From contig VXAU01000929.1 of NCBI GenBank assembly GCA_013399695.1, forward strand, positions 1,135,299-1,199,298: 64,000 bases of DNA. Reading direction: 5' to 3'. Within the stretch, counting starts at the first letter, position 1. The number at the start of each line of letters is the position of its first letter. The DNA comes from Formicarius rufipectus. Taxonomy: Eukaryota > Chordata > Aves > Passeriformes > Formicariidae. This document shows positions 12,201-27,200 of the stretch, one piece after another. The notes below the pieces were generated by a model, which did no database searches, was not told the origin of the DNA, and saw only the letters and a program-made list of their open reading frames with translations. Made by a program: the position numbers and the translations under genes.

Positions 12201-15200
12201 CTTGAAATTACATGTTTATTCAAGTGGTTTCTGCACAACAGAATCGTGTAAGACCTAAGGAAGCTGAGCAAAAGGAGTTATTGCAGGACATATGTGAGAA
12301 TTCTTTTGTATTGAAATGATGAACTTATCTTGGGCCCCATGTCGAACTGAAATATGTTACAAAAATTGGCAGTTATTTATAAAGCACTGCAGGAATATAA
12401 CAAAGGGCAAAAGTAGTATTTGTTTTCTCTTTCCTTTTGAGAGTGAACTAAATCCCAGTAGCTGCCAAGGCATAAGTGCCTCTGAATTAAAAACCAGTAT
12501 TTGTGTCTTGGCCAGGCCATGAATATGCTTTTCGTTTGCTCCTGCCCCACAGACAGTACTCAGGAGGTCAGTCTCCTTCTCTGTCCCATTCTTCCTTGGT
12601 CTGTCCTCAGTCAGTGGATTTCTCCTCTGAGCTTCCAAGTCTCCAGCAGAGCTTTGCTGGTTGTGTGGTTGGTGCAGGAACAGTTTGGGAGGGCACTGGG
12701 CATGTTGCAGTGAGATGGGACACTACCCTGTGGTGTGCTGCTGTCACCTGGAGTGGGAGGCAGCCACCTTCCCAGACTAGTCATATAACCTGATGAGGGG
12801 CAGGCCCATGTGCCAGAAGGCAAAGGAGAACAAGGTTGGAAGAGGGTAAAGGAGAATAGGGTTGAAAGAGGGCACAGGAGAAGGAAGGAGCGAGGATGTA
12901 AAGAAAGCTGGTGGCGTGGGTTTCTGCATCCTGCCACTTGGGTCATGTGAACAATGTGAGCTGATGGAGGAGTTGTCAATGTTGTCCAGCTTGAGAAGGG
13001 CACAGCTGTGGTGGTGACTGACCTTTGTGTCCCTGTTAGGCCCTGCAGGAGCAGCTGACATCAGTGGTTCAGGAAATCGGCCACCTCATCGATCCCATAG
13101 CCACGGCAGCGCGGGGGGAGGCGGCTCAGCTGGGCCACAAGGTACGTGCTGTGCTCACCGAGGCATTTGGGATCTGGGGCAGCTGCATGGAAGGGAAGAG
13201 CCTCATTTCACAGCAGTTTCTCTTCCTCTGAGAGCAGGAGAAAGTGGGTGTAAGGAGGAGAGGTCTGGAATTTTCAAGCACTCAAAGCCGAGACCAAATA
13301 AACCTGGTTATGTTTGAGGAAAAAAGATTGAAGGATTCCTCCCCTGCACAGAGGAGATGCTTTTCAGGGGCGTTCTGGAGTAGCACATGGCTCCTGTGAC
13401 GGTCTTGACCACTGTTTCATATGACCTCAAGGGACCAGGTGCTTCCCAGGGAGGAGACACATGGCTTTACAGAGGAGCTGGGAGGTGAGGGGAGACAGAA
13501 TTGCTGGACACGGGACACAAACCCAGCACTGCAGAAGCACCAGGACAATGTGTGCTCCTGGAGCCAACCCATGGCACCCAGGGGATGTGGTTCCTCTCAC
13601 TTGCTCCTGGGTACTGTGGTTAATGTCTCTCTGTGGTTGTTCTGCCTTTCTTAGGTAACACAGCTGGCAAGTTACTTTGAACCCCTGGTTTTAGCTGCAG
13701 TTGGTGTGGCATCCAAGACACTAAATCATCAGCAACAGATGACTGTGCTGGACCAGAGCAAGACACTAGCAGAATCTGCCTTACAGATGCTGTATGCTGC
13801 CAAAGAAGGGGGAGGAAACCCCAAGGTAAGAGGGTTGTGTGGAATTGAGGGCAAGAGAGGAGGACAGGTGTGGCAGAAAAACCAGCACCTACCTCCTGTA
13901 CAGTCAAGGGATGTGTTTGCAGTGAAAATGCCACTGACTGCTTTCCTGATGTGTGCTGTCTGAGAGTGGGACCATTTCTGCAGGCCAGGATTCCAGTCTG
14001 CCACACAGCATCCTCTCAGGGGACACCAAGTCGGGGTGTGACAGCAGCTATGGAGGCTCTGATAGTGAAAGAAATGGTTAAAGGAGGGGACCTGCATGGT
14101 CCATGGCCCGGTGGGGTGGGGACCCTCACCACGTGCACCAGAGATGTGAGAGCAGCAGCCCAGGACAGCTCATAACTCTGGTGTGATTGGCTGGCAGAAA
14201 GAGCCAGAGTCCTTAGTGGGTGTTTAAAACAACTGCAGGGCCTTATGTAAGAGGCCCCAAGTGTTGTGTGCCGTGGCTTCGTGCAGGACTTGGTCCTGGC
14301 TCCCCAGCTGTGGTGTCTCCCTTGTCGTCTTGGCCATGAAGAGTTGTTTTCAGTGCTGTTGTTGTTTGCATTTCTGACACTTCTGAGTAGTGTTGCTCTG
14401 CACAGGGAGTGCTCTCTGAGTGCCTGCTGTGTGCTGTGTCCCCTGCAGGCATCTCACACGCACGATGCCATCACGGAGGCGGCGCAGCTGATGAAGGAGG
14501 CCGTGGATGACATCATGGTCACCCTCAACGAAGCTGCCAGCGAAGTGGGCATGGTTGGAGGTATGGTGGACTCGATTGCAGAGGCAATGACCAAGGTGAG
14601 CGTGGCGATTCTGACCCCTTTTTCACTTCATGCTTGACAGCTGGACCACACTGAAGGCTGTGGAGGAGCTGGTGCTGGTTTGTTTTGGCAGTGGTCAGTC
14701 CTGACACGAGGTCACAGGAAACCTAAAGATGATTTGATTTTGCAGATTGTGAGATAGAACTGATCTGGGCCATGGTGCTTGTGTTTGCAACCCACACAGT
14801 ACCTGTCAGTAGAATGCTACAAAATACTTTTGTTCAGCAATATTCTGGCACTCAGCTGCCATCCTAGGTCAGGTGGGCTCTTATTTTTGCTTCCTTTTTT
14901 TCCTTATGTTCTATGTTAATCTCTTAAATGAGCAGCAAACCAACTTTGAAGGAAGTTGCTTTCAGAGAAGATGATGTCAAAGCTTTAAAGTCCATGTTAT
15001 GCTTTGTAATGCATTCTACTGAAGATGTGTCATTGCAAAACGTACATGAGTTCAATCCAAATAATTGGCTTTTCCTGTCCTGACTTAAAAATTGAAGACT
15101 TTAAGACATAAAGAATCTTACATCACCTTCTGGCATGAACATTGTGGTTTGTAACCATTGCACCTTCCTTTCTGTATTAGCTGAGAAGTGCAGGTGGTTT

Positions 15201-18200
15201 GACCTCGTGTGAGGAGTGGACCTCACCCTCTAAAACACCACACTGTATCTTCTCTGTGTGTTCCATGCTCACAACCTGGACTAAAGTATTTGCTGAGCTT
15301 CTCTGCATCCTGGAGTGCTGTTTTCAATTGTGTATCTTGAGAGAGGGGATCAGTAAATTTGTATGATATATCCAATTTTACATTGCTTCTCAAGCTTGCT
15401 CTTGGTTGTGACTTTTTTAATGCCATGTTTCTCCCTCTTTCTTGCAGCTGGATGAAGGTACACCTCCAGATCCAAAGGGAACCTTTGTTGATTATCAGAC
15501 CACTGTGGTGAAATATTCTAAAGCCATTGCTGTCACAGCACAGGAAATGGTAAGAAATTAGCTTTACAACAGAGTACAAACTCTGTGTGCGTAAGGAACA
15601 TAGAATTAGTTGCACAGTGTTGTGACACTCTTCAACATCAAATTTTCACTATACTTATCTCTTTAGGGGTAACGGAGCAAAACGAGTGGTAATTTTGTCA
15701 ATTTAACTCTTGCATCTTAGTTGGTGTGATAATAGGGGGTCCTCTGTGGGAGGAAGTCTGGATTGTGTTGTGACCTTCTGCACAAAACCTTATTATTTGG
15801 CTCATTTTCAAGGAGAAATAAAAGGAAAACTTTTTACCTACATGCTTCTTCATCAGCCATTTAATTGGGCTGAAATACCACCTTCTGTTTATCAATGACT
15901 TCAGATTACTCTTTCACACTTCTTGTTTCATTTAGCCTGTGAAGTAATATCACTGTTTTCAGAGCCATATAATACTCAATGAATGAGTGCAGATCAACAT
16001 CTCACATTGTCCTTTTCTTGCCTTTCTGTGATTCACTGGTTTTAACAAAAGAAAATTAAGAAAATCCAATGAATTAAGATTGTTCTTGACTTGTGTTTCA
16101 CAGTAATGTTTAATGTGTTTGCCTTTTCACCAGTACTGTGGTTGCCCATTTGTTTCTGAGAGAGCTGAGGTTACTGTTTATGTTTGCTACAGACAGGATT
16201 TGCCACGAAGTTGATGGCTCTTGCAGTCGAGACAGGTTGATGACTCTGCCATCTACAACAGTATAAATTTGTCTAAAGCTAGCTTTGTCCCAAGGATGGA
16301 ACTCTGTGCCTTTTATTAACACTAATTTGAGACAGAAATACCTCCCTTAAATGGTAGGGTTTTTCTAAAGAGAGATTCGGTTATTTCACAGAATCAATCA
16401 GGTTGGAAAAGACCCCTGAGATCGTGGAGTCCGGCCTATGACCCAACACCACCTTGTCAAGCAGACCATGGCACCAAGTGCTTCCTCCAGTCTTTTCTTA
16501 AACACCTCCAGGGATGGTGACTCCCCCACCTCCCTGGGCAGCCCATTCCTATGCCCAGTCACCCTTTCTGTGAAGAGCTTCTTCCTGATGTCCAACCTAA
16601 ACCTCCCCTGGCGCAGCTTAAGACTGTGTCCTCCTATCCTATTGCTGGTTGCCTGAGAGAAGAGACTGACCCCCATCTAGGGGGTATTTACACTGATGTA
16701 CAGTATTTATACTGATATATATCCTGGTGTTCTGCTTAGACGTTCCACGAAGTCCCACCTGTTTCTTCCCACCCCATTCCCACATCTGAGAGGTGTTTTG
16801 CATCAGTCCTCAGGTTTTTTCCCATTTCCATGCTCCTGTGCCATGCCAGCTGGAACTGATGGAGGTTAGCTCACCTTTGACAAAACAAGGTGGCTGTGAC
16901 ACACAAGACCCTCTTCCCTTCCCATCCCAAGTAACTGTGTGCCCACCCATCGTGTCAAAGAGTGAATTATCGGCTCTAACTGATTGCTCTTGGAGTGTTC
17001 AGCGAGTGCCTGCCTGCCATGACTCTAATAAAGCATGTTTGCTTGGGTTTTCCCTGGAACTCTTGCTGGAGGACAGGTCCATTCCCTGGCAGGTGGTTTC
17101 ACCCCTGGCCGGGCTGTTCCCCTAATCCGCAGTGTATTAACGGGTTGTTCTCACATCCCTCCTTCTCTCTCTCTTTCTCTCTCTTTCTCTCTCTCGCCTG
17201 TGTTCTTTTTGCAGATGACTAAGTCGGTTACTAACCCCGAGGAGCTGGGAGGACTTGCCTCGCAAATGACCACTGACTATGGGCACCTGGCTCTGCAGGG
17301 CCGGCTGGCTGCGGCTACGGCAGAACCGGAGGAGGTCTGCGCCCCGGGGCCCCTCTGCTCTCGGCACACGGGGGTTCTTGCACTGCAGGGAGCGCAGCCA
17401 AGGCAGCCTCTGCTGCAGGCACTGCCTGGGCAAAGAACAGGAACCTCTGCCGAAATTTCTGTCCAGCTTCAGATGGAAACAGCTTGGGATCACGCTGGGA
17501 AATTCCACAGACCGCAGCAGAACCTCCTAAATTCCCTGGGGCTTTCACTTGCAGGCACCCTGCAAATACAAAGAAAACTCCTGACTTGTCACTATGTGGC
17601 TTTCCTTCCACCTCAGAGTTTTGACGAGTTACAAATTTACATAGGCTTTTTTATCTTGCCTGTGTGTGATTTTAAGTGTAACTTTCTGCCTGAAAGTGAG
17701 ATTCAGGCAAGCAGTAGGAGCACAGGCATCTTTTGGTGACAGGACACATTCTGTACCTCAGTGTCAGATTTGTGACAAGTGTCTCAGGTGCTAAAAGAGG
17801 AGAGCAGACTGTTCACCTCAGTGGCATTAACCCGTTATGGCACTTGCTGCATATTCTTTGAGCCCAAGTGCAGTGACCCTTTTGCCCCTCTCCTCTGTGC
17901 TCCTGGTTATGAAGCACAGACAGACTTTGTCAAGATGGGGTCAGAGGGTATCTCACCTTCTCCAAATGGTTCATATTACCTAGATAAAAGACCTTCAAAG
18001 AGTTTTTGACTTTGTACTTACATATCCTGCTGATACACTACTTGAGTGTTTCATGCTACAAGAAAAGCAATGGCTTGCACTTGGCTTGGTATTGTTAAAT
18101 TGAGTTGCCATTTCTGCACGTTCCTCTCTGCCTGAGGTTGAAATAATTCTGTTTGTGGTACTAATGGCTGTGATTCCTGCTCATTATTAATCCCAAATCA

Positions 18201-21200
18201 CACCTAAGTACACATAGGTACTGAAGTATCACATCTTTCTAAAGAGGGACCATGCATCTTGTAATGTAGGATTATTAATGAATCAGAAGCAGCTACAGCA
18301 GGATTTTCCATGTTGCAGTGTACATGGTTGGTACTGGAGGCTGTATGAGGTTCAAAACCAAACAGTCCCACATGTTTTGACCCCATTTCAGCAGTGTAGA
18401 GTAGATGTGTATTTTTTACCCATCACATGTACCTTGAATACAGCTCACACTGACCTGGGTACACACCTTATCCCTCCTCTTTCTGGGTTCTGGTTCTCTA
18501 GTGCTCCTGTTTCATCAGTGAGCCTTCTCCAGGGTTGTGCTTCATGCACAGATGGAATTACATCTGTCCTTTGTTTCTGATCTCTGCAGAGAGTGTAATA
18601 AAGATAATAAAGATTAACCAGAGTGGTGGTTTTTCTGTTGGCACAGTGTGCCAGCATAATGTTTATTTATTAGCTTTGATCTTGACTGCCTTCTCCCTGT
18701 ACCTCCTTTGCCATGTAGATCGGGTTCCAGATCAGGACTCGGGTGCAGGAACTTGGCCATGGGTGTATCTTCCTTGTGCAGAAAGCTGGAGCTCTGCAGA
18801 TCTGCCCTACAGACAGCTACACCAAGAGGGAGTTGATAGAGTGTGCTCGTGCTGTCACAGAGAAGGTAGGACAGCCCTCTGTGCTGCCCCGAGGTGTTTG
18901 TGTATGGAGCATCCACGGCGAGTAAACCACTCCAGCTGGACTCAGCAATTGTTTCATAAAGCTTCACATTCTAGTTCAACAGTGTTTGATTTACCCAAAG
19001 TTCCTACTTTTCTGTTTCAAGTGTTCAGTGCAGTCCATATGCTCGATTAGCCCTTGCTCATGCCTTGCCTTAAAGCAGAGGGAGGAGGGTCTGGAACTAA
19101 ATCCTAAGACCTGAGATGACCCTTATGCCTTGGGAGACACTCATTGGCCACAGTTACTGAGTTGAGGTTGGTTAATGACACATGGTTTTATGCAACAATG
19201 TCCTTCCGCTTTAAGACCAGCCCAAAGTAACTGCCTAGAACTGCATCTTCAAACTCTCCAGGACTTCTTGTTCCTGGGAAACATCCCCTTCAAACAGGTG
19301 GCCTGGGTAGCTTGGCTTTGCTGAACCTTTTTGATGGCCTCTTTCTCCTTGTGTTGGGCACAAACATTGGAACTCAGTGTCAGTTGCTTTCAGATTTCCC
19401 CAAACACTTCTGGTTCTGCCTGTGTTAGTGTGCTCTAAGGTGTGCCAGTTTGCCAACATGATGTGCCCCAGGAATAGTAACGATCCCAAACTTAGGTAGT
19501 GTCTTTTAAGTAAAGTTAAAGCTGATTAAAAGAGTCATAATGATTCACAGGATGACTGCCTTGTGGCTTTGTGTTGTTTCTAGGTCTCCTTGGTCCTGTC
19601 TGCCCTTCAGGCAGGGAACAAAGGCACCCAGGCCTGCATTACTGCTGCCAGTGCTGTGTCAGGGATCATTGCAGACCTGGACACCACCATCATGTTTGCT
19701 ACTGCTGGAACCCTGAACGCGGAGAACAACGAGTCGTTCGCAGATCACAGGTCAGTGGGGCTGGAGGGCACAGGGGACCGGTGGGGCTGGCAGGAGACAT
19801 TGGCGCAGGAACATAACTCTTTAACCTTTCTAGATTCCTGAGAAAGTAATTGGATGAGCAGTGGAGAGGGAGGATAAATAGGAGCATTGGGATATGAATA
19901 GAGCACAGTAAATTTGAGTTTGGTTCTTTCTGTGACGGAAGAATTTAAAAAAGCTGAGGAACATCTGGTGGCAGAGCTTCCAACAGGAGGCTGCAACTGT
20001 AGCATTATTTTGGCTCTTTTGGCTTTTTTTTTTTTTTTTTAATTCAAGCTATCTCATTGCATAGACCACCATGTGCTGTTATTGCAGTAGTGCAAATGAG
20101 CTGTGCATGACATCAAAGAGGAATCTTTTGTATACTTTTTCCAACAGCTGTTCTTGACTATGTGGCTGTTTGTCTTGCTAAGTCATGCTTATGGTTATTG
20201 GTGCTGTGGACAGCAGGGATAGAAATAGGGACAGCACAGACATGCCACGCACTTGTCACTTTGGCAGAGATAAGCCCAGGATTCCTTTCAAGTAGCACCT
20301 GCAACAAAATAATCCCACAGAATTTTCCATCACATTAACAGATATACAGCATCTGAGTGTTGTTTCTTTTACAGTAAACCCCAGGCTTCCCAGCCAAGGC
20401 ACTGCCTTACTGCTCCCCAGCCTCACTGGCCTGTGCAGTTCTTGCATGAGCAAGAGCTCCTCCTCCTCATTTCCCTCCTCCCCAGCTGCTGAAGGAAGAG
20501 GAAGGGTGCAGAGGTGTCTCAGCTACTGCTGTTCTGCAGGCTGAAACTCAGGGGTTTTCATACAGGTGTCATTAATTTCCAGGCTGACCTTTTATATGAA
20601 TATGGTTCTAGATTCAGTTCACTTGACTTGTTTGTGAACTGCATACTCAAAATGATTTCTTCTTTTACCCAGATGTTCCTTTGGATTTGTTGTTTTGACA
20701 CATCCAAACGTATTTAGGAGAGAGTGGGGAGGGAACCCTGACTGGGACACATTCCCTGGTTCTGTTGCCATTCTGGTTACTACTGTTCTCACAAATTATA
20801 ACTGTAGTTTCCCTACAATATCCTGATTAATGTAGACATTCATTACATGGTATTTTTATCACAGCAGATAAAAATGGCCAGATTTTCTTTTGGTGTTTAA
20901 ATCCAATGCTCTCTGCTGCTACTGCCCTATCTAATTTCTTTTCAGGATGGGGTCATTTTAATAAACTGCCCTGCACCTGCCCAAAATGCTCTGCTACTGT
21001 TTTAATAGTTGTCTTCTATTTTTTTTAATAACTTACACCCTGACCCGTGGTTTGTTCTGAGCAGACACTGGCATGATGGCTTAGATCAGCTCCTCTCTGT
21101 AGCTTTTAGTCATCATAACATTGGAAAACACATTTTTTTCCTCTTCTCTTTTTCCACTTTCTTCCCTGCTTCCTCTGGTTTTTTTTCCTACAGGGAAAAT

Positions 21201-24200
21201 ATCCTGAAAACAGCAAAAGCTTTAGTTGAAGACACTAAATTGTTGGTTTCTGGTGCTGCCTCAAGTCAGGACAAACTGGCCCAAGCAGCTCAGTCATCAG
21301 CAAACACCATCACTCAGCTTGCTGAGGTAGTAAAACTGGGAGCAGCCAGCTTGGGATCTGATGATCCTGAAACGCAGGTGAGATGTTTTAAGATACTTCT
21401 GATATTCTGAAGGAGAACAGAGACAGTTTTCACTTGGTAGAACTGTGTGGGATGTTTGCTTTTAAGCAACATAATAGGGTTCATCTCCCCTGGGACTTTT
21501 CTGGGTTTACTCAGATGTCACTGTTCTTTTAGAATTCAGTCAAGAGCTTAAAGCATTGAGTGGAACTGGTTATATCTTTGTGTGACACTCCTGCTTTTAT
21601 TTCACTGCTGTGTTCCAGCTGGGATGCTTTTGGCTAAGTATTTAGCTCATTTTACTATCTTGTGATTGGACCCATGGCTCATCCCATTTTTGTCCTTCAA
21701 GCTCCTTTCCAGCTTACAGCTGCCTGTGCACTGTTCCCTGTGCAGTCTGACAGGCTCTTGCCATTCCCTGCCTATTTCTGACTGTTTTTTCAGTGATATC
21801 AGTAACTTTTCAACGTTTATTTTCAAGGATTATTACTAATATTCCTTCAGCTGTTCATTTGGATCTCAGTGGAGATATTGCAGATATGGAGAAGCCCCCT
21901 GCTTGTTTGCATAATGCTCTGAAACAGATGTGTGTTCTGTTTTGTTTGACCTTTGTGTGATGGACTGAACTTCTGGCATGTTCCTCTCTAGGGAAATACT
22001 GCTGGAAGCACTTCTTTCCTTTCTTCTTTTTTTTTTTTTTTTTTCCAATAGGAGAATTTCCATAAATCAGCAGCATCTGCAGAACACATCTCACATTTAT
22101 CACACACTGGGTTTTTCTATTTGTAAAATCTGAGAATACAGTACTAAGAATAAAAACCTATTGTGCACAAGTAATTACTTATTTGGAGCAATTTTCTATT
22201 GCCAGTTTGAGATGGTAGGTGCATCATGTGTCCTAAATGGAGCACTCAATGCTCTCACAATATTTTCTGTAGCAGCAGCACTTACATTACCTGCTGTGAT
22301 AGTTTCAGATGGCTTATGCTGCAGGTTACCCCATGACACAGGCAGATGGACAACAGAAAATCCATAATTCTGTCCTGTCTCTCAGATTCTTTTCTTATTT
22401 ATGTGGTCAAAGAGTTTCTGAGCTACCAAGAGTTAAAAAAAACCCAGAAAAACAAAGACTTCTCTTGTTGTATAAGTTACAGTGAACTGCAAACACCAAG
22501 GGGTGAGGCTGATTTATTGTTACTTATAATGCTGCAGAAATGCAGATATTCAGAAGTGCTTGTTTCTAGTGATTCCTTTTTTATTTTTTTGCTAAGCTTT
22601 CTCATTTTTCATGCATCTTTCCACATTTTCCTTGAAGCTAACTCTCCTAAATTCCATCAAAATGCTCAAAACATCTAATTTTTTACTAGTGGAAAGGGCA
22701 AAGGAGAAGAATGGGGAGGAGAGAATTATTCCAATAATACCCTGAAATAATTAACAAGTTCTGGACCAGGACTGTTGTCTTTGAGCTTGGATAGAGGAGA
22801 CATTATCTCCAGATTTGCTTTTTTCTTATTTTAGGGCAAACCAAGTTATTCAGCATTTAATTCCATATAAGCTCTTAGAGAGAGCTAATATGCTCAACTT
22901 CCTCTCCAGACCCTTCCCCTTACAGCTGCTCTAACAGCTTAATGTCTTCTTTGTTGTTGTGGCACCCAGAACTGCACACAGGACTTGAGGAGAGGCTGCC
23001 CCAGAGCAGAAGAAAATCCTACCTGGGATCAGCATTTCAGCTTCTTCCTGTGACAGGACATAGTCAATTTTATAGACTCTGGCTGGTGGATGCAATACTG
23101 TAGCTCTCAGCCCAGCTTTTCCTCTTCCAGAACACTGGGTGTTTTCCTGGGGTAGTGGGAGGGTGGTTCTGTTTAGTAAATCCTTTTTAATGGTGTTTAC
23201 AAATCACACCCTCCTGCTGATTACCCTCCCTTGCCTGAGCCTTGCAGCCACTTCTCATTCCTGCAGGTTGTCCTGATCAATGCTATCAAAGATGTTGCAA
23301 AGGCCCTTTCTGATCTCATTGGTGCTACCAAGGGAGCTGCCAGCAAACCAGCAGATGATCCATCCATGTACCAGCTGAAAGGTGCTGCCAAGGTAAAACC
23401 TTATCCTCATGTGGTCTTGGAAAGTGTCTGTGCAACCACATTTGAGGGACATGTGAAGCTTGGACCTCAACAATTTCTGATTGCCTGATTCCTTCTTTTG
23501 CAAGCCTGTGTCTGAGGGCAGGTTCTCCTTTCGTAATGATATAGATTAAAATTTATCCAGTATAAAAAGGAATGTAGATACTGCTTTCTCAATAATGAAT
23601 GTTCAGGATAAGCAGGGGGTCTCCTTACTTGCAGCCTGGGGAGGGAGAGGGGGGAGGAGGGAGGAAAATCGATCCTCCTACATGAAGATGTTGTCCATTT
23701 CCCACTCCTCTCTCCTAGATCTTTCCAGGAAGCACCTGGGTATCAAAGCTCAAAACTTGCACAGATTATACCATACCTGTGATACTGAGGTGTATTCTTG
23801 CATTTGCCTCACAGAAATCATGTGGATTTGTGTCTACAAAATACCTCCAGACGTGGAGATCTCAGTGGCATCATTTCCCCTTTCAGGTTATGAGAGTCGT
23901 GGCAGTTTCTTGCTTCTCTGGAAGCTTTTCTGGCTCTCATATCTCCTTCCTGTCTGTAGGGTCTGTGCCTCCCTCCCTTTCAGAGCACATGGTAGCAGTG
24001 TCCTGTTAAGGCACTACTTGGAAATAACTCCACTAGTCAAGAAAAGTGGCTTCTTGGCTCTTCCCACTGTGCAGAGGTGTCTGTATTTCAAGTCATAATT
24101 GCCAAGAAGTTGGCTTTTCTGTCTCTCCTGTTTTAATATTAGATGTTGTTTGTATCTCAGTGTACTGGGGTGGAGAAAAGATGTAACTGTTGAGGTGACA

Positions 24201-27200
24201 ATCAGGTCATTCTGCGTCAGACCATTGAATCTGGAACAAGAATAGGAACACTGATCCTGGATCTCCCTTTGGGTTGAGCCTTGAGTTTGGTCCTTGCTCA
24301 CCTGGGGTTTTACCTGCTTTTGGAAAATGTACTGGATACATTTCAAAAAGCAATACCAGATCTTGATCCATGTCTCCTTCAACTTGCAGTGTAAAATCTG
24401 CAGGAGGAAAAGACAGTAACATCCTCTATATCAGTTGTGATTTTTCCATTTTGGGGTAAATTTTTTTTTGCCAGAACACTCACACTGAAGATAGTATCAC
24501 CATGCACTTAATTGTGCAACATTTCTGCAACTGAAGAGTAGCTTTCAGAACCTGGCCAACACAAGAGCTGGTGTCTAGTCCTGTGAAACAAGTAGAGTTC
24601 ATGAAATCTCTTAGGCCCTATTAGAAGTAACAGTGCTGCCTAGTTTAATTGACCTTGCTTCATACCCTGCCATCTCTGAAAAAGGGCAGAAAGAATCACA
24701 TCTTTTTGCCTTCTCTTCTCCAGGTGATGGTGACAAATGTCACATCTCTTTTGAAGACTGTTAAGGCTGTGGAGGATGAAGCTACTCGGGGGACAAGAGC
24801 TCTGGAGGCCACCATTGAGTACATCAAGCAGGAGCTGACGGTAAGAGCAGAGCAGCCCCGTGCGGAGCTCTCTGGGCTATGGCCCTTGCCCTGAGCCCCT
24901 CCTCAAGCTGTGCTTTACTGCCTGCAGTGCCCTGGGTGCAGTTTGGGTCTCTCTACCTGATACAAATCATGTCTGAAGGTACAGTGGCAATGCCAGCTCA
25001 GCCTCCCTGCCCTCGCACACTGCCAGTCCCGGTCTGAGGCTGAGGATGCTGCTGTGAGACTCGTGTACAAAGCTGGAAGCAGCTGCTTCCTCCTCCTTCA
25101 GACCTTCAGCTTTCCCTGCAGATACACTTCTCTGAGCCTGGTGACTCTTTTTGGACCTTGCCTTTGGTAGGGTCTCCTCAGCATCACCTGCCCTACTGCA
25201 TCTGCAATTCAATCCTGTTTCCATTTTCCCTTTATTACAAAATGATACTATCAGTGATACACAGCCTGCTGTCTCATGTTCTGTGTGAGCAGGAATTAAT
25301 GAAAGCATGGAATTCTCTCCCAAATTAGGTGTTAGACCATGACAATTGTTTTCCTTCCTCTTTAAGATATTAAAATATAGCTTCCAGCTGCAGCTTTCAA
25401 TTTGTTTTTTTTACTAGCACAGTAGTAGTCAGTGACATAAATAATACCTGCATGATTGTGGAAAAGGCTGAGTTTTTTCATTCCTTTCCTTACAGTAATT
25501 TTTATTAAACCCTCCCCCCCAACACAATCTTCAGCAGAAAATACTTTGGATTAGCAATTCTCGACTGTAACTACACTGGCACAGCTTTGCCTTGTCAAGT
25601 GCTCTCCAAAAAACAACATGTTTTTATCGTGTGAGAAATGCTGCTGTAATGAGTAAATTTATGTTAAATTATTTTCTTTTTAAATGCCTGGATATAGTCA
25701 TTGGGAATTCATAAGGCAGTGGTAAAACCTCCTGACTGATCAGGAATGTTCTGTACAATATCCAGTGCCTGTTATTGTCACGTATCCTCATGAAGGTCTG
25801 GTTTTACAATCCCTTCCTCTAACTCTGAGCTACAACCTGTCCAGATCTGCCAGTGGAGGGTTGTGCATTATCACTTCTGCTTTCTCACTTGGGTGGGGAT
25901 CTGTTTGAGGTGTTCCTTTACTTTTATCAGCATTGCTAGTGAATGGATCTGTGGGGGTGTTGCCACCTCTTCAACATGGAGGAAAGGGGAGCACCAAGGG
26001 CAGGGTCAAGAGGAGCAGAGGATGGCATGTCCCAGCTCAAGAAAAGGCACCAGGTTTGCCTTGGAATTTCAGGACCTGAATCTGACCAGTGTCCTGCACA
26101 CCTTTAGCTAGAACTCATTGCTTCTGTTTCTGGAGAGAGTGAAAAACTGATGAACTGGGAGCACGTGACCGACCAGGCTCATCTATGTTCTGAAAGCACT
26201 AGTCTGCTTAGGCTGCATGGTCAAGAAACCTCTCCTGATTAACTGTGCACTCCAAACTGCCCCTGCACGGGAAAAGAATGGCAAGCAACTGCAGACTAAA
26301 GCTTGGGAAAAGAAAATGCAAGATCAAAGGAAGGTTACCTGGCTCTCATTACGGACACTACTGCAGTTCCTGTGTGCCAGTGTTCATGGGTACTGTGCAC
26401 TGTCAGAAAGTCAGGACTATTTTCATACCATTCACCCTGCAAAATTATATCATTAGGTTTCTAAGGGGAGACTAAATATAGCATAAGAGGCAATGCTCCA
26501 CCTCTGCTGTTTTAAGACACACTGGAATGTTTCAGGGATGCTCTCAGTCTGTGCTGCTCGGTGCTGAGCACTTGGTAGGGCCCAGCCTTTGCAGGGGAAG
26601 GATCTCCTCGGGTGAGTAGACCAGCCTAAACAGCAGTCAGGATGAAAAAGGAATATAATTAAAGCAATAATAATTCTTTTGGTCCTGTAATGCTCCAAGC
26701 AGCTGTCTGGAAGAACTGTCATGTGGGCAGTTCAGTGGCAGATGAGACGAACGGGTTAACCTTTTTATCATATCCTTCCCTCAGCTTATTGCATCCCTCT
26801 GGTGTCTGGAGGTGAGCAGGCTTATCTGCTCTGGGCTTATGACAAGCAAGAACGAGATCCAAGTACTCCAAATACGTTTCTAATTTCCTACTGTTCAGAG
26901 GCTGCTTCCGTTCGCTGCCTCCTGCTCGTGGTGGCTCTGCTGGGTGGCATCACACTTCCCTCCTGCTTTGCCCTGCAGGTGTTTCAGTCCAGCGAGGTGC
27001 CAGAGAAGGCATCATCACCTGAAGAGTCCATCAGGATGACGAAAGGCATCACCATGGCAACTGCCAAAGCTGTTGCAGCTGGGAACTCGTGCCGGCAGGA
27101 GGATGTGATCGCCACGGCCAACCTGAGCCGCAAAGCGGTGGCTGACATGCTGACAGCTTGTAAGGTAAAGATGCTCTTCCTTGCCCAAGGCTGCTCTGTG

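Noticed and set aside
17035..17739. A 234-aa plus-strand open frame as a separate gene
   Set aside because: It is exon 13 in its true frame, extended into flanking intron on both sides. Only 17215-17334 aligns with talin-2.
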